Of a stretch of DNA of 43,431 nucleotides, positions 37,801-43,431 are shown piece after piece. Positions within the stretch are counted from its first letter, which is position 1. Every line of letters starts with the position of its first letter. The DNA is from Amycolatopsis sp. MtRt-6. GTDB taxonomy: Bacteria; Actinomycetota; Actinomycetes; Mycobacteriales; Pseudonocardiaceae. Position numbers and translations under genes: made by a program. A model generated the notes under the pieces. That model saw only the letters and a program-made list of their open reading frames with translations. It ran no database searches and was not told the DNA's origin. The DNA lies in NCBI RefSeq assembly GCF_017308975.1, contig NZ_JADWPD010000055.1, forward strand, positions 1 to 43,431, written 5' to 3'.

Positions 37801-40222
37801 CCGCACCCAGCAGCGGGTGATCCACCGGTTCGAGGCCGAGGGCGACCGGGTCGCCGTAGATCGGGGCCGACTGCAGCCAGTACCACTTCCGCTGGAAGGC
37901 GTACGTGGGCAGGTCGGCCGGACGCGCGCCACGGCCGGCGAAGCACGCCCGCCAGTCCGGCGAGACCCCGTGCGCGTGCAGCGTTCCGGCCAGGGTGGTC
38001 ACGGTTTCCGCGGACCGGTCCCCGCTCGTCGCGGACACCACGAGGGCGTTGCCCGTCAGGCTTTCCCGCGCACCCGCCGGGCCGAACTCGACGAACCGGT
38101 TCACGCCCTGGGCTTCGAGGTACCGGACCCCGTCCGCGAAGCGTGCCTTCGCGGCGAGCCGCCGGACCCAGTAGGCCGGCGTGCACAACTCCTCGTCGGT
38201 GGCCGGCTGGGCGCCGCCGCCCGGCAGCACCGGGATGTGCGGCGCCGTGTAGGTCAGCCCTTCGGCGATCTTGTTTACGTCGGTGCCGGTCCCCGCCACC
38301 AGCGCGGCCGCGTCCGACAGCGACAGCACCCCGGAAACGTGGGCGGCGCTCAGCTCGCCCACCCCGTGCCCGGTGACGAAGTCCGGGGTGATCCCCCAGG
38401 ATTCCAGCAGCCGGAACAACGCCACCTCGACGGCGAACGCGGTGCCGTTCCCCCCGTCGCCGTGCTCGGCGAGCTTCGCGAGGGCTTCTTCGTGGGCCGC
38501 GGCGAACGCCGGGAACGTGGCGGCCAGCTCTCCGCTGCCCGGAACCGCGTTGCCGGAGAACAGGAAGGCCGTCGACATCTCCCCGCGGGCCACCCCGTGC
38601 ACGACCGCGGCCGAGGACTCGCCCACGGCCACGTCGGCCAGGCCGCTCAGCAGGTCTTCGCGGCCGGTCCCGGTGACCACGGCCCGGTACGGGAACGCCG
38701 ACCGGCCGGTGGCCAGCGCGTAGCCGACGTCGAGCGGGTCGAGCTCGGGGTTGCCGCGGACGTGCTCCAGCAGCCGCGCCGCCTGCGCGCGCAGCGACTC
38801 GGGGTTCCGGCCGGACAGCACCCACGGGATCGGCGTGCTCGCCGGGATTTCCCGCTCCGCGGAGACTTCCTCGGGCTCGGGTGCCTCCTCCAGGATCACG
38901 TGCGCGTTGGTGCCGCTCATGCCGAACCCCGACACCGCGGCCCGGCGTGGCCGTTCGCCGCGCGGCCAGGCCACGGGTTCGGTGAGCAGCGCGACGCCGC
39001 CGGAGGCCCAGTCCACCCGGTGGCTCGGCTCGTCCACGTGCAGTGTCTGCGGCAGGAGCTCGTTCCGGAGCGCGAGCACGACCTTGAGCAGCGACGCCAC
39101 CCCCGCGGCGGCCTGGGTGTGCCCGAGGTTCGACTTGACCGAGCCCAGCCACAGCGGCCGTCCTTCCGGCCGGTCCTGCCCGTAGGTGGCCAGCAGCGCC
39201 TGCGCCTCGACCGAGTCGCCGAGCGGGGTCGCCGTGCCGTGCGCTTCCACGAGGTCGACCTGGTCGCCCGGCACCTGGGCGTTGGCCAGCGCCTGGCGGA
39301 TCACCCGCTGCTGGGCCGGGCCCCGCGGCGACATCATCCCGTTCGAGGCGCCGTTCTGGTTGACCGCGCTGCCGCGGACGACCGCGAACACCGGGTGGCC
39401 GTGGCGGCGCGCGTCGGAAAGCCGTTCCAGCAACAGCATCCCGGCGCCTTCGGACCAGCCGATGCCGTCCGCGGACTCGGCGAACGACCGGCACCGGCCG
39501 TCGACGGACAGCGTGTCGTCGACGCTGAATTCGGCGAAGGTCTGCGGGGAGGCCATCACCGACACGCCGCCGGAGAGCGCGAGCGAGCACTCGCCCTGGC
39601 GCAGGGCCTGCACGGCCATGTGCAGGGTCACCAGCGAGGACGAGCACGCGGTGTCCACGGTGACCGTGGGCCCTTCGAGGCCGAACGCGTAGGCGAGCCG
39701 GCCGGACACCACCGCGGAGGAACCGTAGTGGCCCGGGTAGTTGTGGTACATCACCCCGGTGAACACCCCGACCGGGCTGCCCTTCACCGAGGCGGGCGGG
39801 ATGCCGGCCCGCTCGAACGACTCCCAGGTGGTCTCCAGCAGCAGGCGCTGCTGCGGGTCCATGGTGAGCGCCTCGCGCTCGCCGAACCCGAAGAACCCGG
39901 CGTCGAACTCGGGAGCGTCGTGCAGGAACCCGCCGTACCGGGTGCGGCTGGCGCCGGGCCGCTCGCCGGTCGGGTCGTAAAGCCGGTCGGTGTCCCAGCC
40001 GCGGTCGGTGGGGAACTCGCCGACGACGTCGGCGCCGTCGGCCAGCAGCCGCCACAGCTCCTCCGGCGTGCTCACGCCGCCGGGAAACCGGCAGGCCATG
40101 CCGACGATGGCGATCGGCTCGTGACCGGCCTCGCTGAGCTTCTTGTTCTGCGCGCGAAGACGCTCGGTTTCCTTCAGGGACACACGGAGGGCGTGAACCA
40201 GCTTGTCGTCGGACTTGTTCAT
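31841..40222 (-). CDS. Type I PKS with two defective modules (M5, M6) and a terminal thioesterase (PKS4)
   Basis: 2793 residues. Order: docking coil (1-32); KS5 (C193, H328, H368 present); AT5 remnant (about 550-735) with GHGVGE, so Gly620 replaces the nucleophilic Ser, and no HAFH box; DH5 (H834, D1000); no KR; ACP5 (GFTSL, S1152); KS6 (C1381 and H1555 present, but Ser1515 replaces the HGTGT His: EASATGS); AT6 (GHSGGE, S1834; QAAH ending at H1933); DH6 (H2141, D2305); no KR; ACP6 (S2461); TE (GYSSAG with S2641; D2668; H2772). From DH Asp to ACP Ser there are about 152-156 residues, against 541-566 in KR-bearing modules, so KR and its structural half are truly missing. The ATG at 40222 has AGGAGAAGG upstream. 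The TE should release the chain. The frame is intact, so the losses look fixed rather than recent decay. Confidence 0.95.
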   Translation of the reverse strand: MNKSDDKLVHALRVSLKETERLRAQNKKLSEAGHEPIAIVGMACRFPGGVSTPEELWRLLADGADVVGEFPTDRGWDTDRLYDPTGERPGASRTRYGGFLHDAPEFDAGFFGFGEREALTMDPQQRLLLETTWESFERAGIPPASVKGSPVGVFTGVMYHNYPGHYGSSAVVSGRLAYAFGLEGPTVTVDTACSSSLVTLHMAVQALRQGECSLALSGGVSVMASPQTFAEFSVDDTLSVDGRCRSFAESADGIGWSEGAGMLLLERLSDARRHGHPVFAVVRGSAVNQNGASNGMMSPRGPAQQRVIRQALANAQVPGDQVDLVEAHGTATPLGDSVEAQALLATYGQDRPEGRPLWLGSVKSNLGHTQAAAGVASLLKVVLALRNELLPQTLHVDEPSHRVDWASGGVALLTEPVAWPRGERPRRAAVSGFGMSGTNAHVILEEAPEPEEVSAEREIPASTPIPWVLSGRNPESLRAQAARLLEHVRGNPELDPLDVGYALATGRSAFPYRAVVTGTGREDLLSGLADVAVGESSAAVVHGVARGEMSTAFLFSGNAVPGSGELAATFPAFAAAHEEALAKLAEHGDGGNGTAFAVEVALFRLLESWGITPDFVTGHGVGELSAAHVSGVLSLSDAAALVAGTGTDVNKIAEGLTYTAPHIPVLPGGGAQPATDEELCTPAYWVRRLAAKARFADGVRYLEAQGVNRFVEFGPAGARESLTGNALVVSATSGDRSAETVTTLAGTLHAHGVSPDWRACFAGRGARPADLPTYAFQRKWYWLQSAPIYGDPVALGLEPVDHPLLGAATVLADSEGVVLSGRVSAGTHPWLTDHAVGGSILFPGTAFVELAIRAGDRVDCSRLRELTLHAPLALPDGGGVRIQVSVDAPDGSGARAFAISSRTDDLTGDGTWTRHAAGVLVAATGTTSFAPASWPPAGAEPLDLTGMYEEMVERGLDYGPVFRGLRAAWRGADEVFAEVSLPERARRDAAGFGLHPAVLDAALHALGFAGDAEGVSVPYAWSGVELFASGAAAARVRLRRTDTDVVSLDLADVAGNPVAAVASLKLRQLSEEQLAAARGAAAVRRAPARAPAPAAPEADPDSLRGKLLALPATERLKAVRGFVLANVAAVLDQDSADLIDADRVFNDLGFTSLLAVELRNQLGAATGLSLPPTLVFDFPTAADLAEHLYQALLGELGARQEPVAPTTVAGDEPIAIIGMACRYPGEVGSPEELWQLAATGGDGVSPFPTDRSWDMDYWLGLVEASGRQPQGGFVPGITGFDAAFFGISPHEAAMIEPQQRMLMEASWEALERAGIDPVSLKGSDTGVFAGVMKSDFDPGPAGDMATNGLFRSTGVLGSVVSGRVSYALGLEGPSVSIDTACSSSLVALHTASHALNQGDCSLALIGGVSALTSPSPFAHFDSGGTAADGRSKSFSADADGIGWSEGVGVLVVARLSDALRDGREVLAVIRSSAVGQDGASNGLTAPSGPSQERVIRRALAVAGLRPSDVDVVEASATGSTLGDPIEARALLSVYGQDRPADRPLWLGSVKSNIGHSQAASGVAGVIKMVMALRHGQLPMTRYAGNPTEQVDWSAGQVRLLAETIPWPGHGRPRRAGVSSFGYSGTNAHVIIEQAPAPEKREEPATPERDGPLPPLLLSARSREAVPLQAQRLLSRLTAGDAPDPHDLAYSLATFRTAASHRAAVIGEDRQQLLDGLAALAKDEPVATVLRGSVRAGAKTAFLFSGHGVVRPGTGADLCAAFPAFAREFTEVSERFRAYLDRPLTDALFAEEHSAGAQLLDRATFAHAALFTVQVALFRLLEFWGQRPDFVLGHSGGEVAAAHVAGVLSLPDAVKLVASRAQLLEELPGGAMVAVAASEDEVRPLLSAKVALAEVNGPDSVVLSGDEEAVLEIAAHWAERGRETRRLSVRQAAHSPLVDEVLDELAEIAAEPAYGAARIPVVSTVTGAPAGAELAEPAHWVATLRQPVRFLDAVRSLEAAGVNRFVDLGPGGGLVAHVRSGLTGPGEDVTALTVLAGDHAETTAVLRAAGQLHVDGLGLDGTRLFAGQEVRRVPVPPYAFHRKRFWPDLDMEAIRASGDLATTGLESTGHPLVGAAMWPADSDGLVLSGRLSLATHPWLAEHTVGGEILVPGAAFVEIAVRAGDEAGCGRVEELTVHTPLVLPERGKVQVQAVVGARDEAGARTLTVYSRADDPIATWTRHATGQLAGGGTVKPAGLAEWPPAGAEPVPVTGRDAALAAAGLGYGPAFQGLRAGWRRGAEVFAEVSLGQEASLQADRFGLHPAALDAAVQAFGLRPGGQPGLPVAWTGVELHATAASKLRVRLTPLGADAVAVTLADQAGKPVASIEAVTVRPVAEVRETAGAPAETTRTGRRGPAPARRAASPAVAADPAALRKRLAGHGPAQREKLLLRIVLEHTAAVLGYADPDAVDPNRHFLESGFDSVTAVGLRNSLNEATGLDVAQTVVFDHQTPVALTAHLLAELDAVPGAADPASDGLKQLFTEAVRAGQTEEGLGLLSAAARLRPAFRSAADIDQLPAPVRLTEGTRRTQLFCLATPAAMGGAYQYARLATHFRGVRTLSAVPMPGFLAGERLPESAEAIVDVLTESIHKAIGDEPFALLGYSSAGILAHAVAGRLEESGTGPAAVVLLDTYAASGEDVRRSDQEERDKATLGLVSGLLDNEERYGPYDRTKLTALARYLDILPEIALPEIAAPSLLVRPEDRFSVGEAEPSDSEAWRTAWSLAGTDVVVPGDHFSLVEADAATTAQAVEEWLGS

Positions 40223-40289
40223 GCAGACCTTCTCCTGAGTCACATGGTCGTCGGCGCGGTACGTTACGAGCGAGCGCGGGGCGCACCCC

Positions 40290-40319
40290 ACCCCTAGCCG
40301 TGGGCGGGGCACCCCTGAC
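40290..40319. promoter_or_regulatory. Tandem ACCCCTA-like motifs in the PKS4 promoter
   Basis: ACCCCTAGC (40290-40298) and ACCCCTGAC (40311-40319) are spaced 21 bp start to start, two helical turns, so they would lie on the same face of the helix. They are about 70-95 bp upstream of the PKS4 ATG, in the 104-bp gap that begins just after the LAL regulator stop (no terminator is visible there). They are candidate activator sites driving PKS4 separately from the regulator gene. Confidence 0.45.
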
Positions 40320-40326
40320 AGAACCG

Positions 40327-42954
40327 CTAGAAATGGCTTCGGGGGTTTTCGACGGGGGTCAGTTCGGAGGCCAGCGAGGCGCGTCCGGCGACGCCGAGCT
40401 TGCGGTACACGCGGGTGAGGTGCTGTTCGACCGTGCTCACCGTGATGTACAGCGTCTGGGCGATCTGCCGGTTCGTGTGACCCTCCGCCGCGAGCTCGGC
40501 GACCCGCAGCTCGGCTTCGCTCAGCGCCGAAGACGCCGAAGCGGGTTCCGGGCGCGCGAGGGCGGGCCGGGCCGCGGCCGGCGGGCGGGCCAGCGGCGAC
40601 CGGGCGGCCTGCCGCGGCACGTGAACCGGCTTCACCAGGCCCGTGGCGCGTTCCGCGCGCTGGCCGAGCTGGTTGAGCGTGCGCATGGTCTTCGCCAGCT
40701 CCAGCCGGTCGCCGGACCCTCTGAAGGCCTCGGCCGCCCGGCCGAGCAGCCCGGGACGCGCCGCGGCGTCGCCGGCCAGCGCCAGCACCCGCAGGGCGGC
40801 GCCCCGCGAGTAGGCGTCGGTCGGTGCGGCGCACGCGAGCTGCTGCCGGGCCAGCTCGACGGCCAGTGTCGGGTTGCCCAGCCGCAGGTTGCCCTCGGCG
40901 AGATCGGTGCGCCACGGCACGATCGTCGGCAGCTCGAGGTTCCACTCGCGCAGGATCCGCTGGCACTGCTGGAAATCGCTGACCGCGGCGAGTCCCCGGT
41001 TGGTCGCCAGGTGGAAGTGCCCCCGCGCCCGCAGGTACCGGACGCCGCCCAGCGTCGTCATCGCCGCGTCCGGCAACGGGTGCCGCAGTACCGCCGCCGC
41101 TTCCTTGAACGCCCCGGTCGCGGTGTGCGCGCTGAGCAGTGTCGCCAGCGGGTGGCAGATCGCGACGCCCCAGTTCGGCGCGTCCAGCAGGGCCAGCGCC
41201 GCCTTCGCCCGCTCCGCCGCGCCCGCGGCGTCGCCCCGGCGCAGCAGCAGGCTCGCCCCGACCGCGTCGAGCATCGCCTTCCACGTCACCGCGCCGCGGT
41301 ACTCGGCCTCCTCGCTGAGCGAGGTCCACCAGCCTTCGGCGCGGTCGGCCTTGTTGTCGTGGGCCAGCGCGAGGATGGCGGTGGCGAGTGCCTCGAGCGA
41401 GGTGTCCGAGAGCCGGCAGTTCTGCAGGATCCGTTCCGCGCACGCCGAAGTCGCTTCGGTGCCGCCGGTGTGCCACACCGCGGCGAGCGCGTTGGCCGTG
41501 CGCAGCCACGGATCGTCCGGTTCGGCCGAAGCCGCCGAGACGCCGTAGTGCCAGTGCCCGGCCAGGCCGAACTCGGCGGCCGTGCGCGGGTCGAGCGGCT
41601 CGATGTCGTCGCGGAGCGCGCCGAACGCGCCCTCGAAAGTGTCGCGCTCGCCGAGCCACAGCGCCTGTCGTGCGAGCGCGATCCGGTCGGCCTGGTCCAG
41701 CGAGTCACCGGCGTCGCGCAGCGACTGCCGGTGCGGCGCGGCGGCGGCCGGGTTCACCCGCCAGGTGATCTTGGCCAGCAGCTGCGAGATCATCTGCTGC
41801 TCCCACCGCGCCGCCGCCACCGACGCGGCGAGCTTCAGGCAGCGGGTGGCGAAGTCGATGTCGTCCGCGAGCATCACCTCTTCGGCCGCGGCCACCAGCA
41901 CCGGCAGTGCCCATTCGGCGTTCGCCTCACCCGCGGCCACGAGGTGCCGGGCGACATCGGCCGGGGGCAGCCCTCGCGCGTGCTTCACTTCGGCGGCTCG
42001 CGCGTGCAGCCGCACCTTCTCGGGCCCGCGCAGCCCACCCACCACGGCGGCCGCGGCCGGCGGCTGCCGGAACCGGACACCCGCGATCAGTCCGGTGTCG
42101 GCGAGCCGGCCGGCCGACGTCTCGGCGTCGAGCGGGTCCACACCGGCGACGAGGGCCACCGCGTCGGTGGTGACATCGGTGTCCAGCACCGCGATCGCCG
42201 TCGCCACCTCGCGCAGCGGCGAGTCGTAGTGGTGCAGAAGCCGTTGCACGGCCTCGGAGTACGCCGAGCCGGTGTCCGCGCTGCCGCGGTGGGCGTCGAG
42301 AAGAGCGTTGACCAGCAACGGGTTTCCACCACTGAGCTCGTGGATCTGCTCGGGTACTACGTCCTGGTCCTCCGCCGCCACCAGCTCCGCGATGGCCCGC
42401 ACGGAAAGCGGCGTCAGCTGCACGTGCCGGTGCGGCTGCGCGGCGAACGGCTGCCCACCGCCCCCGTACCAGGAGTCGGCGTGGTTGAACACCAGCAGCA
42501 ACCCGGCCGACCGCGTCCGGCGCTGCAGGCGCAGGAGCAGCCGCGCGGAGGTTTCGTCCACGTGGTGGAGGTCGTCGACGGCCACGAGCACCGCGCGCTC
42601 GCGGGCCAGCCGGTGCACCGCGCTGCACAGCCCGGCGATCCCGTCGTCGGTGCCGTCGCCGGGATAGCGTTCGGTCAGCACGCCCGGCAGCGCGGGGCTC
42701 GCCAGCAGCTGGTCGATCACCCCACCCGCCACGTCCTGCTCGTCGGCGGCCCCGGTCGCGGTGAGGGTGAGGATGCCCAGTTCCCGGGCACTCGCCACCA
42801 CCTGGTTCTGCAGCTGGGTCTTGCCACTGGCCGGTCCACCACCGACCAGGACGGTTTCGCCCGCACCGGCCTCACAGCCGATCAGCAACGCCTCGAGGAA
42901 TGCCAAGGCTTCCTGCGGGTCGTTTCGGCGGTTCTGCCCCCAGATCGCGCCCAT
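40327..42954 (-). CDS. LAL-type LuxR-family transcriptional activator
   Basis: 875 residues. N-terminal ATPase with Walker A GGPASGKT (39-46) and Walker B VLVAVDDLHHVD (near 120), a long helical, TPR-like middle, and a C-terminal LuxR helix-turn-helix (about 810-870; SEAELRVAELAAEGHTNRQI, then STVEQHLTRVYRKLGV). This is the standard plan and length of the large ATP-binding LuxR regulators that activate many actinomycete PKS clusters. The ATG at 42954 has GAGGAG seven bases upstream; an in-frame TTG at 42960 is too close to it. It is probably the pathway-specific activator, and the recurring TAGGGGT motif is its most likely target here. Its own promoter carries a separate 22-bp inverted repeat. 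Confidence 0.95.
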   Translation of the reverse strand: MGAIWGQNRRNDPQEALAFLEALLIGCEAGAGETVLVGGGPASGKTQLQNQVVASARELGILTLTATGAADEQDVAGGVIDQLLASPALPGVLTERYPGDGTDDGIAGLCSAVHRLARERAVLVAVDDLHHVDETSARLLLRLQRRTRSAGLLLVFNHADSWYGGGGQPFAAQPHRHVQLTPLSVRAIAELVAAEDQDVVPEQIHELSGGNPLLVNALLDAHRGSADTGSAYSEAVQRLLHHYDSPLREVATAIAVLDTDVTTDAVALVAGVDPLDAETSAGRLADTGLIAGVRFRQPPAAAAVVGGLRGPEKVRLHARAAEVKHARGLPPADVARHLVAAGEANAEWALPVLVAAAEEVMLADDIDFATRCLKLAASVAAARWEQQMISQLLAKITWRVNPAAAAPHRQSLRDAGDSLDQADRIALARQALWLGERDTFEGAFGALRDDIEPLDPRTAAEFGLAGHWHYGVSAASAEPDDPWLRTANALAAVWHTGGTEATSACAERILQNCRLSDTSLEALATAILALAHDNKADRAEGWWTSLSEEAEYRGAVTWKAMLDAVGASLLLRRGDAAGAAERAKAALALLDAPNWGVAICHPLATLLSAHTATGAFKEAAAVLRHPLPDAAMTTLGGVRYLRARGHFHLATNRGLAAVSDFQQCQRILREWNLELPTIVPWRTDLAEGNLRLGNPTLAVELARQQLACAAPTDAYSRGAALRVLALAGDAAARPGLLGRAAEAFRGSGDRLELAKTMRTLNQLGQRAERATGLVKPVHVPRQAARSPLARPPAAARPALARPEPASASSALSEAELRVAELAAEGHTNRQIAQTLYITVSTVEQHLTRVYRKLGVAGRASLASELTPVENPRSHF

Positions 42955-43038
42955 ACGCAAGCTCCTCGAAGAAGACGGTTCGCTTCTTGCCTTTTCGACG
43001 GTGGCAGGGGGTCCCTAAGTGCAGCCAACCTCGATCTA

Positions 43039-43060
43039 AAGTCACCCGAAGAGGTGACTT
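43039..43060. promoter_or_regulatory. Operator-like inverted repeat upstream of the LAL gene
   Basis: AAGTCACC-CGAAGA-GGTGACTT is a perfect 8-bp inverted repeat with a 6-bp spacer, 85-106 bp upstream of the LAL start codon. Its size suits a dimeric regulator, and it does not resemble the TetR sites at 27110 and 27637 or the TAGGGGT motif. Confidence 0.45.
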
Positions 43061-43078
43061 GACTACGCACGGTTCACG

Positions 43079-43116
43079 GCCGGGCTGATTGATCTTGGGC
43101 GGTGCGCCGGGCTGAT
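43079..43116. repeat. Short direct repeat upstream of the LAL gene
   Basis: GCCGGGCTGAT occurs at 43079-43089 and 43106-43116, 27 bp apart, in the otherwise empty region between the LAL promoter and the palindrome. It may be a regulatory repeat or chance; nothing else is seen between 43061 and 43160. Confidence 0.25.
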
Positions 43117-43160
43117 CGCCTCGTGGCGCCGAAGACGCTCGCCGCGCGGGTGGTTCGGCG

Positions 43161-43209
43161 CCCCAATGTGGCCTTCGGTGCGTTCAACGCAACCAAGGCC
43201 ACATTGAGG
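43161..43209. repeat. Diverged copy of the intergenic palindrome
   Basis: The left arm CCCCAATGTGGCCTTCGGTGCG, a TTCAA loop and a right arm pair over 22 positions with three mismatches. The left arm matches the 1955-1975 arm exactly apart from one added C. It lies 5 bp beyond the transposase stop codon and could terminate that gene. Together with 1922-2004 it indicates a dispersed intergenic repeat family. Confidence 0.65.
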
Positions 43210-43214
43210 TTTTC

Positions 43215-43431
43215 TCAGTAGCGTCCGTGGTGTTCGTGGTGGGTGAGGACGAGGGCGGCTTGGACGATGTGGCCGATGCGGTGGGGGCAGAGGGTGATGC
43301 GGTGCAATGCCTGCCAGCGGGTTTTGAGGATGGCCATGGCGCGTTCACCCAGGGCCCGGGCTCGGGCGTGCAGCATGTTGTGGACCCGTTGCCGGGCGTT
43401 GAGGGGTGGTTGACCTGCGGTTTTCTTGAAC
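43215..43431 (-). CDS. IS5-like (DDE_Tnp_4) transposase, C-terminal part
   Basis: The last 72 codons of a gene that continues past the right edge, ending in TGA at 43215-43217. The translation contains ARALGERAMAILKTRW and LCPHRIGHIVQAALVL, resembling the C-terminus of IS5-family DDE transposases common in actinomycetes (ALGERA.A.LKT...CP.R...I..A). Only the end is visible, so it cannot be said whether the element is intact. No terminal inverted repeat can be assigned with certainty. Its position just outside the LAL gene suggests a boundary of the cluster. Confidence 0.7.
   Translation of the reverse strand, partial: FKKTAGQPPLNARQRVHNMLHARARALGERAMAILKTRWQALHRITLCPHRIGHIVQAALVLTHHEHHGRY

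Noticed and set aside
31841..40222. PKS4 as a decaying pseudogene
   Set aside because: The 2793-codon frame is intact, and docking, KS5 and DH residues, both ACP serines and the TE triad are kept, so loss looks selective rather than general.
40223..41659. Long N-terminal extension of PKS4 over the LAL gene
   Set aside because: It lies out of frame in the LAL coding region and lacks domain character. MNKSDDK at 40222 has a ribosome site and begins the docking coil.

Overview
The window is very GC-rich actinomycete DNA and carries most of a modular cis-AT type I polyketide (PKS) gene cluster with its sugar, export and regulatory genes. Two intergenic palindromes built on a GTGGCCTTCGGTGCG unit resemble dispersed repeats I associate with Amycolatopsis and relatives. 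That genus is a guess from memory, not a measurement.

Layout from left to right. At 45-1801 (minus) is a two-gene drug-type ABC exporter (ABC-2 permease and DrrA-like ATPase). At 2011-22353 (minus) are three PKS genes in transcription order PKS3 (17098-22353), PKS2 (12365-17059) and PKS1 (2011-12351), with four extension modules. At 22506-23417 (minus) is a short, odd GT-B-type glycosyltransferase. At 23511-27075 (minus) is a coupled MacB/FtsX-type transporter operon (permease, ATPase, tiny membrane protein). A second two-helix membrane protein (27163-27561, minus) diverges from a TetR regulator (27680-28426, plus), and two near-identical 20-bp operator-like sites flank this segment. At 28688-31696 (plus) is an amino-sugar cassette: PIG-L deacetylase, UDP-HexNAc-type 6-dehydrogenase and a UXS-like SDR. 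Two strong hairpins separate it from the convergent PKS4 (31841-40222, minus), which ends in a thioesterase. A LAL/LuxR activator (40327-42954, minus) and a partial IS5-like transposase (43215 to the right edge, minus) close the window.

Predicted assembly line from motifs: M1 (PKS3) KS-AT(malonyl)-DH-KR-ACP; M2 (PKS2) KS-AT(methylmalonyl)-KR-ACP; M3 and M4 (PKS1) KS-AT(malonyl)-DH-KR-ACP; M5 and M6 (PKS4) KS-AT-DH-ACP twice, then TE. Docking coils fit the order PKS3, PKS2, PKS1, PKS4. No loading module is present, so the starter unit must come from elsewhere.

The most unusual object is PKS4. Its first AT is about 95 residues short and has Gly in place of the nucleophilic Ser. Its second KS has Ser in place of the first catalytic His (the HGTGT His). 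Neither module has a KR, although both keep DH catalytic residues. M5 (KS intact, AT dead) and M6 (KS dead, AT Ser/His kept) therefore have complementary lesions in one intact 2793-residue frame. They may share one extension, or act as a mainly non-elongating terminal processing unit.

Two regulatory layers are suggested. A TAGGGGT/ACCCCTA motif recurs roughly 70-130 bp upstream of the PKS, glycosyltransferase, sugar and DrrA-type genes and is a candidate LAL site. It is absent from the TetR/transporter segment, which has its own shared operator.
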